NCBI GenBank assembly: GCA_039934875.1
Contig: JBDTLH010000121.1
Span: forward strand, 1-7,396
Source of the DNA: JBDTLH01 sp039934875
GTDB taxonomy: Bacteria; Acidobacteriota; Terriglobia; Terriglobales; Acidobacteriaceae
Direction of reading: 5' to 3'
Length of the DNA: 7,396 nucleotides
Part shown: piece by piece, positions 1 through 6,733 of the stretch
How the letters are laid out: every line of letters starts with the position of its first letter
Position numbering within the stretch: the stretch's first letter is position 1
Position numbers and translations under genes: made by a program
The notes under the pieces: model-generated
Seen by the model: only the letters and a program-made list of their open reading frames with translations
Database searches by the model: none
Told to the model about the DNA's origin: nothing

Positions 1-275
1 CCATTGAGGAACTGCGCATGATCGCGGGTGCCGCGGTTCTGCGGCTCATTCAACACCGCCTCCGTCTGCTGCCGCTGCCGCTGCAACCCTCCGCGCTGTT
101 GGTTGACCTTGGCGAGGTCGCGGTCGAGTTGCCGCCGGCCCTGCCAGGCCAGCACCCCCAGACTGATCAGCGCGATGGTCAACGCCAGCACCGCCGCTGT
201 GATCGCCGACCAGCGTATGACAAAGGAGCGCCGGTCTTCAAAGGGCTGGGTTGCGAGATTGATAGAGATATGCAT
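1..275 (-). CDS. pilN: PilN-like type IV pilus inner-membrane assembly protein (partial, C-terminus beyond window)
   Basis: The first 91 codons of a bitopic membrane protein are visible; the rest lies beyond position 1. It begins MHISINLATQPFEDRR, the short cytoplasmic 'INL' segment typical of PilN, which in known systems docks into PilM. One hydrophobic helix follows at about residues 22-45, then a Gln/Arg-rich stretch at about 46-77 likely to form the periplasmic coiled coil that pairs with PilO. The ATG (275-273) overlaps the pilM TGA by one base (TGATG). A GGGAG lies rather far upstream, so translation is probably coupled to pilM. PilN's role in connecting the cytoplasmic PilM ring to the PilO/PilP/secretin complex is known from model T4P systems and is assumed here. 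The alternative is a GspL-type fused protein, but a separate pilM upstream favours PilN. Confidence 0.85.
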   Translation of the reverse strand, partial: MHISINLATQPFEDRRSFVIRWSAITAAVLALTIALISLGVLAWQGRRQLDRDLAKVNQQRGGLQRQRQQTEAVLNEPQNRGTRDHAQFLN

Positions 276-1195
276 CAGGCTATCAGCACTCCCGCCAGCG
301 CAGTCAGCGCGCCCGCCGACAACGTCTCACCAGATGGAGAGAGGTTCTGCCCCATGGTAGCAAGGGGAAACGGGCGGATCGACGTCCCCGTCTGCTCCAC
401 AAAGCTGCGCAACAATGACTCGCTCATGGTCACTCCGTCGAGATAAATCGCAGAGAGCCGCGAACCGTAGTTGTCCTCGTAGAAGACCAGCGACGGATAG
501 ACCTCATCAAGCACATTCTCGGGCGCCACCAAGCCGTTGCCTTCAATGCTGCGATAGAGCAGAATGTCGTCTCCCGAGGCGATCACAATCATTGTTGAGT
601 GGGCGCCGGATTCGCTTACCGCGGGAACATGCCGCACCACCATGCAGGGAGTGGTGGTATCGAACGCGCCCAGTGCAGCGAGGGTAGTGGGCACCACGAA
701 ACCGGGAAGGTATCCCGCCTGGCGCACCGCCCCTTCGTATCCGTCGCGCACCGCTTTGGGCATCGCCACGGCGAGCACCCGCACCTCGGAGCCCTTCGAT
801 GGCAGCCGCTGAAAGCTGACCGCCGCATCATCCACTTCGAAGGGAACATTGCGGCGGAAGCGCAGCCGTACCACCGCCCGGGCCTCTTCCGCATCGGCCG
901 CAAGGTGATCGAAGTCGAAGATGCTGACCCGCACGGCGGAATCCGGCACCACCAGCGCGACATCGCGATGCTTGCCCGATATCGCCTCCAGCGCGGCCTG
1001 CAACTCGCTGGTGAGCGCTGGCATGTCTTCCACATTCGCGCCCAGCACCGAGGGACGTACCGCATTGGCCGGCGAGCGCCGCGAGGTATAAAGCTCCAGG
1101 CCATCCTGCGCCGCGGTGGCGCGCGCCGCAATCAGCCGCGACGGCGTGATCTCGCAGGCAATTCTAGGGCGCTCGATTTTGCTCTTCTCCGCCAA
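275..1195 (-). CDS. pilM: PilM-like type IV pilus assembly protein (actin-like fold, degenerate nucleotide motifs)
   Basis: This 306-residue soluble protein lies directly upstream of pilN and has the layout of a PilM-family, actin-like protein: an N-terminal strand pair (RIACEITPSRLIAARA, residues 11-26), a VVPDSAVRVSIFDF segment (82-95), a regulatory loop with RFRRNVPFE (112-120), and a second subdomain with TMIVIASGDDILLYRS (201-216). It is shorter than the roughly 350 residues of classical PilM. The canonical phosphate-1 motif, with an Asp-x-Gly-Ser core, is replaced by CEITPSR, so ATP binding is doubtful. The start is TTG at 1195-1193: GGAG sits 4 nt upstream, an in-frame TAG lies at 1213-1211, and the first in-frame ATG would delete 57 residues. 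In model systems PilM is cytoplasmic, binds the PilN N-terminus and links it to the PilB/PilC motor. The stop overlaps the pilN start. Confidence 0.82.
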   Translation of the reverse strand: MAEKSKIERPRIACEITPSRLIAARATAAQDGLELYTSRRSPANAVRPSVLGANVEDMPALTSELQAALEAISGKHRDVALVVPDSAVRVSIFDFDHLAADAEEARAVVRLRFRRNVPFEVDDAAVSFQRLPSKGSEVRVLAVAMPKAVRDGYEGAVRQAGYLPGFVVPTTLAALGAFDTTTPCMVVRHVPAVSESGAHSTMIVIASGDDILLYRSIEGNGLVAPENVLDEVYPSLVFYEDNYGSRLSAIYLDGVTMSESLLRSFVEQTGTSIRPFPLATMGQNLSPSGETLSAGALTALAGVLIA

Positions 1196-1243
1196 TTGTC
1201 TCCAGTGTATCTATCGGACCAGCAGGTGTAATCCTAAATCTGT

Positions 1244-1292
1244 TCAAAAGCAACCACAGAGGACACAAAGGTCTCACGAAGGACCAGGAAGG
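1244..1292 (+). repeat. Purine-rich repeat, copy D (downstream of the GxxExxY gene, inverted relative to the other two)
   Basis: Read on the plus strand, this copy begins tcaaaagcaaccacagagg and continues as four short units each ending in AGG. GG dinucleotides fall at 1261-1262, 1270-1271, 1281-1282 and 1291-1292, giving spacings of 9, 11 and 10 nt, near one DNA helical turn. Positions 1244-1283 match the reverse complement of 1879-1918 at 37/40, and the 35-nt core (1249-1283) matches the third copy at 28/35. It lies between the pilM start and the GxxExxY stop. Repeats of this general 'accacagaggacac' type occur in many environmental genomes; that statement is from memory and their role is not established. 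Confidence 0.85.
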
Positions 1293-1319
1293 AAACCCCA
1301 CAAAACCAATCGGGTTAAC

Positions 1320-1778
1320 TCATTCGATGCTGTTTGGCTCCTGATGACCAGAAGGAACGCTTCTCCACCCCTCACCGACAACCATTCGGCGGATTCCGTT
1401 CCGCAGATGGGGGACGTTGAAGTTGATAATCAGGCCGAGCGATTTTCCGCTCAGCTTCAGATAAGAGATCAGTTGTGCTTTGTACACATCAATGATCGCC
1501 TCCACACTCTTTATCTCGATGATGACGCAACCCTCAACGACCAAATCGAGCCGGTAGGCCGAGTCGATTTTCACCCCGTCATACACAATCGGGAGATAGA
1601 CTTGCCGCTCAACTTGCAATCCCGATTTCTTCAACTCATGTTCCAGGCAAACTTCGTAAGTATTCTCGAGCAGCCCTGGACCGAGATTTGAATGAACCCG
1701 CATAGCACAGCCAAGAACCAGTCGGCTCACCTGGTCCGGTGTGTTTTGGTTCTTCGCCCTCTGTACTCCTTCGTGCAT
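1320..1778 (-). CDS. GxxExxY family protein (PD-(D/E)XK nuclease-like, PDDEXK_3)
   Basis: This 152-residue protein carries the family signature GLLENTY (residues 35-41, invariant G, E and Y) within GPGLLENTYE, after a helix VLGCAMRVHSNLG (21-33). Residues that could form a PD-(D/E)XK site are present: E38, D78 in YRLDLVV, and E88-I-K90 in IIEIKS, followed by AQLISYLK (101-108) and the usual ending NVPHLRNGIRRMV (121-133). The catalytic set therefore looks intact, but enzymatic activity has not been established for this family to my knowledge. The body aligns with the usual length of about 125 residues; the extra 15 or so N-terminal residues come partly from a repeat (1758-1801) that contains the ATG. 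GGAGG (1792-1788) sits 9 nt upstream of that ATG. The gene interrupts the pilB-pilM run and reads in the operon's direction. Confidence 0.9.
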   Translation of the reverse strand: MHEGVQRAKNQNTPDQVSRLVLGCAMRVHSNLGPGLLENTYEVCLEHELKKSGLQVERQVYLPIVYDGVKIDSAYRLDLVVEGCVIIEIKSVEAIIDVYKAQLISYLKLSGKSLGLIINFNVPHLRNGIRRMVVGEGWRSVPSGHQEPNSIE

Positions 1779-1801
1779 CCCTCGTGTCCTCCGCGGTTGC
1801 T
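1758..1801 (-). repeat. Purine-rich repeat, copy U1 (overlaps the GxxExxY start codon)
   Basis: Read on the minus strand, this copy begins agcaaccgcggaggacac and shows the same 9/11/10-nt spacing of GG marks as copy D. It is the most diverged copy: its 35-nt core matches each of the other two at 28/35. Its substitutions have functional consequences. AGAGG of the other copies is GGAGG here, a strong Shine-Dalgarno sequence, and the TCT at core positions 24-26 of the other copies is ATG here. The first residues of the GxxExxY protein (MHEGVQR) are therefore encoded by repeat sequence. Confidence 0.85.
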
Positions 1802-1820
1802 TTCACCGCCTTCGCGTCAG

Positions 1821-1880
1821 CCGGTACTGATCGCATCAATCTCATTATTTCTATTCTTTGATGTTTAGCTCTTTGTGTTC
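1821..1880 (-). promoter_or_regulatory. AT-rich leader upstream of the GxxExxY gene, possible promoter
   Basis: Between repeat copies U1 and U2 the G+C content falls to 18/50 at 1821-1870 and 12/40 at 1841-1880, against GC-rich flanking genes. On the minus strand an AATAAT (plus-strand positions 1844-1849) resembles a -10 box. No convincing -35 hexamer is found at the right distance, so a promoter is only suggested. A short palindrome, TGAT-3-ATCA, lies at 1828-1838. No gene is seen here. Confidence 0.25.
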
Positions 1881-1918
1881 CTTGGTGAGACCTTCGTGTC
1901 CTCTGTGGTTGCTCTTGA
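1870..1918 (-). repeat. Purine-rich repeat, copy U2 (3 bp past the pilB stop codon)
   Basis: Read on the minus strand, this copy begins tcaagagcaaccacagagg. It is the near-perfect inverted partner of copy D: 37/40 overall and 33/35 in the core, with core mismatches only at positions 19 and 30. Its spacing of units is the same, with the last GG changed to GA. In an RNA reading through from pilB to pilM, U2 and the complement of D could pair into a stem of about 40 bp enclosing the GxxExxY gene. Confidence 0.85.
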
Positions 1919-1921
1919 CCT

Positions 1922-3577
<1,656 letters not shown>

Positions 3578-3580
3578 AAA

Positions 3581-4801
3581 TTACCCGCCGGGGGTCGTCG
3601 CTGCCGAGCCGATCGAGAAGATCGGGAGATAAAGAGAGATCAGCACGAACGCCACCACTATTCCCATTAAGATCAAAATCGCCGGTTCGATCAGCGAAAG
3701 AGCCGCCGTTAACGCCGTCTGCACGTCTTCCTCAAAAAAATCAGAGATCGAATTCAACATTGCCGGCAACGCGCCGGTGGACTCGCCCACCTCGATCATC
3801 TCGATTGCCAGATCAGGGAAGCGCCCCTGCGAGAGGCTCTTCGCCAAGGAGCGTCCTTCCCGCACCCGTACCGCCGACTCGCGCGCGGTCTGCGCCAGGG
3901 TCGGGCTGGTTAACGAGGTACCCGCCGTCTCCAGCGCCTGCACCAGCGGAATTCCGCCCGCCAGCAAGGTCGAAAGCATCCGCGAAAACGCCGCTACCTG
4001 ATACTTCTCATAGATGTTGCCGAAGATGGGAAAGTTCAGGCGGAAGCGGTCCAATTGCAATGCTCCGGTATTGGAGCGCGACCAGCGCATCGCCACAAAT
4101 ACGATCAGGATGATGGAAGCAATGAGAATCGGCACCCAATAGCGCGATTGTTTCCCCACCTCCAGCAGAAACTCGGTCGAAGCCGGCAACTGCACGTGAA
4201 GCGTGCTGTACAGCGATCCGAATTGCGGCACTACATAGGTGATCAGAAAGACAAACATAATCAAAATCGCGGTTACCAGCAGCAAGGGATACAGCAGCGA
4301 CGCCTTCAGCTTCTTGCGAAAACTCAGGGCGACCCGCTGGAAGCTGATGTACCGGCTCAACACCTCTTCCAGGTTGCCGCTTTTCTCCCCCGCCAATAGG
4401 GTGGTCGTATATATATTGGACACCACCTTGGAGCGTTGCGCGGCAAATGCCTGCGAAAGCGACTCTCCGTTCTTCACGCGCTCGCTCACGCTGCCGATCA
4501 CGCCCTTTAACATTTCACTGCGCTGCCGCTTTGAGAGCAGGTCCAGAGAGGTAAGAATCGGCAATCCAGCCCGTATAAGGGTCACAAATTGCTGATTAAA
4601 GAGGATAAAATCTTCGAGTTTGATGCGCCGTTTGCCGAAGCGCGCCTCCCCCCCGCTGAGCAGGCCCCGCTCCTTTACCGAAAAGACATGGTAGCCCTGC
4701 TGGGCAAAGCGGTCGCGCACCTCCGCCGAAGAGGCTGCCGCCTCCACCCGCTCCTGCACGCTCCCGCGCTCGTCCGCGACCCTGATCAGGTATTCCGCCA
4801 T
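3581..4801 (-). CDS. pilC: PilC/GspF-type inner-membrane platform protein
   Basis: This 406-residue polytopic protein, the usual length for PilC/GspF, is the membrane platform on which PilB acts to feed pilins into the fibre. Two T2SSF domains are visible. The first spans about 66-190, with FNQQFVTLIRAGLPILTSL (68-86) and LLAGEKSGNLEEVL (135-148). The second spans about 270-392, with the matching RMLSTLLAGGIPLVQAL (274-290) and EVGESTGALPAMLNSIS (337-353). Hydrophobic segments lie at about 169-191, 222-238 and 369-393. The N-terminal region (MAEYLIRVADERGSV) is the short cytoplasmic domain expected of the family. The ATG at 4801-4799 has GGAG 3 nt upstream. The gene lies between lolA (68-bp gap) and pilB (3-bp gap), all co-oriented. 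Confidence 0.95.
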   Translation of the reverse strand: MAEYLIRVADERGSVQERVEAAASSAEVRDRFAQQGYHVFSVKERGLLSGGEARFGKRRIKLEDFILFNQQFVTLIRAGLPILTSLDLLSKRQRSEMLKGVIGSVSERVKNGESLSQAFAAQRSKVVSNIYTTTLLAGEKSGNLEEVLSRYISFQRVALSFRKKLKASLLYPLLLVTAILIMFVFLITYVVPQFGSLYSTLHVQLPASTEFLLEVGKQSRYWVPILIASIILIVFVAMRWSRSNTGALQLDRFRLNFPIFGNIYEKYQVAAFSRMLSTLLAGGIPLVQALETAGTSLTSPTLAQTARESAVRVREGRSLAKSLSQGRFPDLAIEMIEVGESTGALPAMLNSISDFFEEDVQTALTAALSLIEPAILILMGIVVAFVLISLYLPIFSIGSAATTPGG

Positions 4802-4831
4802 CCACTCCAGCCCTGTTTGCAGTCTAGCACT

Positions 4832-4850
4832 GTAACTCTGTTGCAGTTAC
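4832..4850. repeat. Short inverted repeat in the lolA-pilC gap
   Basis: GTAACT and AGTTAC form a perfect 6-bp inverted repeat with a 7-nt loop, midway in the 68-bp gap between the lolA stop and the pilC start. There is no T-run after it on either strand, so it is not a classical intrinsic terminator. It could be an mRNA hairpin or a binding site for a dimeric regulator; it could also be chance. A weak -10-like TAGACT follows on the minus strand without a clear -35. Confidence 0.35.
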
Positions 4851-4869
4851 TATGGTTACGCGCTCCAGC

Positions 4870-5529
4870 CTAGTCCGGATTGAGGTCTTCGCTCTCGATC
4901 CATTGCACCCCCGCAGGCACATCCGGGCGGAATTTGGCGTCGCTAACCTGCACATTCTCTTGTATGTTACGGAATTGGAAGTCGGTGGTCGAGCTATCCA
5001 GTTGAGTAATGCGAATTCCCGTAATGCGGCTATTCTGGATGGTCAGGAGAACGTCGGAGATGCGGTCTTCCATGCCTTTGGGTACGCCAGCCAGAGTTGT
5101 GGTACCGGGGGGGCCGGGGACGATCTGGAGCCCTGGAAATTCCTTGCTAAGTTTCGTGTTTCCCAACAGATAGCGCAAGGGAGAGCGGAAATCATCGAGC
5201 TTTTTAAGCGGTGTTTTGCGGGCCTGCAACTCACCGGGAACGTAGAAATACGCGGTTTTCCCGTCCGTTACGAAGACTTTGGGGTGGGGCTCGGCATATT
5301 GCCACAGCATCTTGCCCGGCTTCTTGAGCCACAGCGTTCCACTCTCAGTACGGGAGATGCCGTTGCCGGAGTAGGTTTCGGTGAAGTCGGCTTTGAAGCT
5401 CTTGAGGTGGTTATAGTGCTGGTCCACCGCAGCCGTGATGCGGGAGACATCAGCAACCTGCGCCCCTACTTGCAAAGAAGTCAGGATGCCCATCAGCAAT
5501 AGCGGGGAAAGAAATTTCCTCATTCTCAT
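4870..5529 (-). CDS. lolA: LolA-family outer-membrane lipoprotein carrier protein
   Basis: This periplasmic chaperone family accepts lipoproteins from the inner-membrane LolCDE exporter and carries them to the outer membrane. The 219 residues from this ATG begin with a signal peptide (MRMRKFLSPLLLMGILTSLQ), likely cleaved after VGA at residue 23. The mature part has the LolA pattern: ADFTETYSGNG (47-57), SGTLWLKKPGKMLWQYAEP (63-81), KVFVTDGKTAYFYVP (84-98) and a C-terminal FRPDVPAGV (200-208). An in-frame GTG at 5562 would add 11 residues, but it has no Shine-Dalgarno and would place polar residues before the signal peptide. A second ATG at 5523 is also possible, and none of the starts has a strong ribosome-binding site. 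Placement between pilin and pilC is unusual and suggests service to a pilus-associated lipoprotein; that is inference. Confidence 0.87.
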   Translation of the reverse strand: MRMRKFLSPLLLMGILTSLQVGAQVADVSRITAAVDQHYNHLKSFKADFTETYSGNGISRTESGTLWLKKPGKMLWQYAEPHPKVFVTDGKTAYFYVPGELQARKTPLKKLDDFRSPLRYLLGNTKLSKEFPGLQIVPGPPGTTTLAGVPKGMEDRISDVLLTIQNSRITGIRITQLDSSTTDFQFRNIQENVQVSDAKFRPDVPAGVQWIESEDLNPD

Positions 5530-5546
5530 GGTTAGACGGACCGCAG

Positions 5547-5558
5547 GAGCAAATGCTC
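5547..5558. repeat. Small hairpin between pilin and lolA
   Basis: GAGCA and TGCTC form a 5-bp inverted repeat separated by two bases, between the pilin stop (5576) and the proposed lolA start (5529). With no T-run it is unlikely to terminate transcription. A stem here could stabilise the upstream pilin message relative to the downstream genes, because pilin is normally needed in large excess. Low confidence because the stem is short. Confidence 0.25.
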
Positions 5559-5575
5559 TCACTGATTGCTGAATG

Positions 5576-6118
5576 CTATATCGTCGGGTCGCTGTCAGGG
5601 TTGCAATTGGGAGTCATGCTGTAGTGGATGCTGGAAGGATTGTCTGAACAGAAGTAGCGGGTGCCGGATTTTCCCGGGGTGACCGGAGCCGCCACGACCA
5701 GATACGACGTGGCAGTGGCATTGCTGTCCGGACTGCCACTGGTATTGGTGGTGCCGCCGGTTCCGGTTGCGCGGGTGCAGGTCATGGTAAAGGTGTAGCC
5801 GTCTTTAACGCCGCTGAGCAGTTGCGTGTTGCCGATCAGAGCAGCCGAGTTCGGTCCGGCGGCAGTGCCATTCTGGGTGCCCAGACTGGGCAGCGTGCAG
5901 GCGAAGCCGTTCTGCGGATAGGTGGACTGGTACATGATTTGGGCATTGTTGATGGCGCGGATGGATCCGATGGCGGAGGTTTCATGCGCCCGCGCAGTCA
6001 GTCCGGTGAAGCTGGGGATGGCGATGGCGATGAGGATCAGGATGATCGCCATGACGATCAGCAGTTCAATGAGGGAAAATCCGCATTGCTTTCTTGTTGC
6101 TGGTTTACTTCTACGCAT
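5576..6118 (-). CDS. pilA: Type IV prepilin (PilA-like) with class III signal peptide
   Basis: This 180-residue prepilin is the likely fibre subunit. The leader MRRSKPATRKQCG ends at Gly13, followed by FSLIELLIVMAIILILIAI: cleavage by prepilin peptidase would leave N-methylated Phe1, with the conserved Glu at mature position 5 (E18) and a hydrophobic helix to about residue 37. The mature protein is about 167 residues. Its globular part contains SAIGSIRAINNAQIMYQSTYP (48-68), DGYTFTMT (106-113), a Gly/Thr/Ser-rich loop (117-137) and GTRYFCSDNPSSIHYS (152-167). Four mature cysteines (C74, C114, C157, C172) could form two disulfides. The ATG has GGAG 9 nt upstream. It heads the co-directional pilus genes. 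A major pilin is most likely, but a GspG-like pseudopilin cannot be excluded. Confidence 0.92.
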   Translation of the reverse strand: MRRSKPATRKQCGFSLIELLIVMAIILILIAIAIPSFTGLTARAHETSAIGSIRAINNAQIMYQSTYPQNGFACTLPSLGTQNGTAAGPNSAALIGNTQLLSGVKDGYTFTMTCTRATGTGGTTNTSGSPDSNATATSYLVVAAPVTPGKSGTRYFCSDNPSSIHYSMTPNCNPDSDPTI

Positions 6119-6177
6119 TCGGAAAATCTCCAGACCACTTCAAGTTACAACGGAGCACGGGATATGACAAATTAGAC

Positions 6178-6202
6178 GGGGCAACCAAGGCGTTGTTGCC
6201 CC
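6178..6202. repeat. Perfect inverted repeat in the pilin upstream region
   Basis: GGGGCAAC (6178-6185) and GTTGCCCC (6195-6202) are perfect 8-bp arms around a 9-nt loop. They lie 60 to 84 bp upstream of the pilin ATG, in the 165-bp region between the divergent pilin and DUF2844 genes. Neither strand has a T-run after it, so termination is unlikely. It may be a 5'-leader stem-loop in the pilin mRNA or an operator for a dimeric regulator. The rest of the region shows a modest -10-like TAATTT on the minus strand just after the repeat; no sigma-54 GG-N10-GC site with good consensus was found. Confidence 0.5.
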
Positions 6203-6283
6203 CCGCGCTGGATACTGCTGAGCAACCTCCGCGCGTGGTGAGCGTCCAACTTAAGCGGTCGTTGGTTTGTTGAAGCTTTAGGG

Positions 6284-6733
6284 ATGGGCTCAGGGTTGAA
6301 ATCTTTTCTCGCTCCGCTGCTCTTGATTTCGCACATGGCATTCGGTTCGCTCGGAGGGACCGTCAGTTCCGTGGAATCAGACCGCGCTCACCTCAAGGGC
6401 GCCGCGCGGATGGTCGCCGGAGATGCTTACACGATGCATGAGATCACCGCGCCGACCGGGACCCAAGTGCGCGAGTTTGTCTCTCCCAACGGGCTGGTCT
6501 TCGGGGTGGCGTGGGATGGGCCGGCACTGCCGGACATGCGGCAAGTGCTCGGTGACTATTTCAGCGAATACAAGCAAGCGGCAGAGGAGCAGAAAAACCG
6601 CAGGCGTGGTCCGCTCCTGATCGAAACGCCGCACATGGTCTTTCAACTCAGCGGCCATCCCCGCAGCTTTCACGGACGCGCGTATCTTCCGCAGGACATG
6701 CCGCAAGGAGTGAAAGCCGATGCAGTCCGCTAG
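6284..6733 (+). CDS. DUF2844 domain-containing secreted protein
   Basis: This 149-residue protein has an N-terminal hydrophobic signal (KSFLAPLLLISHMAFG, residues 6-21) followed at once by the family's recognisable start, LGGTVSSVESDRAHLKGAAR. Further family segments are YTMHEITAPTGTQVREFVSPNGLVFGVAW (49-77), LPDMRQVLGDYFSEYKQA (82-99) and HGRAYLPQDMPQGV (130-143). The family's function is unknown; it is small, exported and often found beside DUF3443 genes (recalled, not searched). The ATG is touched by AGGG with no spacer, so the start is uncertain; a TTG at 6296 would leave the signal peptide intact. Its 3' end overlaps the next gene by 14 bp, consistent with a two-gene unit divergent from the pilus operon. 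Confidence 0.87.
   Translation: MGSGLKSFLAPLLLISHMAFGSLGGTVSSVESDRAHLKGAARMVAGDAYTMHEITAPTGTQVREFVSPNGLVFGVAWDGPALPDMRQVLGDYFSEYKQAAEEQKNRRRGPLLIETPHMVFQLSGHPRSFHGRAYLPQDMPQGVKADAVR

Larger units (their letters stand above)
1244..1918. other. Candidate repeat-bounded cassette carrying a GxxExxY gene inside the pilus operon
   Basis: The long pilB-pilM gap is bounded almost exactly by two inverted ~40-nt repeats, at 1244-1283 and 1879-1918. They are reverse complements at 37 of 40 positions. The right boundary is 3 bp from the pilB stop codon; the left is 48 bp from the pilM start. Inside are one gene, a third repeat copy and an AT-rich patch (12/40 G+C at 1841-1880) that contrasts with the GC-rich pilus genes. 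No transposase is present. The flanks show only a poor match (cctaaatctg at 1233-1242 against cctttatctc at 1919-1928, 7/10), so a target-site duplication cannot be claimed. The cassette interpretation is inference; the repeats and the gap are seen directly. Confidence 0.45.

Noticed and set aside
599..1231. 210-codon plus-strand frame opposite pilM.
   Set aside because: Arg/His-rich shadow of a real gene; pilM has a sensible TTG start with Shine-Dalgarno and couples to pilN.
1636..1845. 69-codon minus-strand frame reading through repeat copy U1 (contains ATAEDTRDARRSTE).
   Set aside because: It is another frame of the repeat and of the GxxExxY 5' region; the peptide merely reflects the repeat's periodicity and has no family resemblance.
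1244..1918. CRISPR-like array from the three repeat copies.
   Set aside because: Copies are in mixed orientation, unevenly spaced, diverged and separated by a gene; no cas gene is present.
5530..5562. Upstream GTG start for lolA at 5562.
   Set aside because: No Shine-Dalgarno before it, a small hairpin overlaps it, and it adds residues in front of a good signal peptide that starts at 5529.
6119..6283. Sigma-54 promoter for the pilin gene.
   Set aside because: The only GG-N10-GC spacing on the minus strand (around the cggaggttgctcagca stretch) matches the -24/-12 consensus poorly otherwise.
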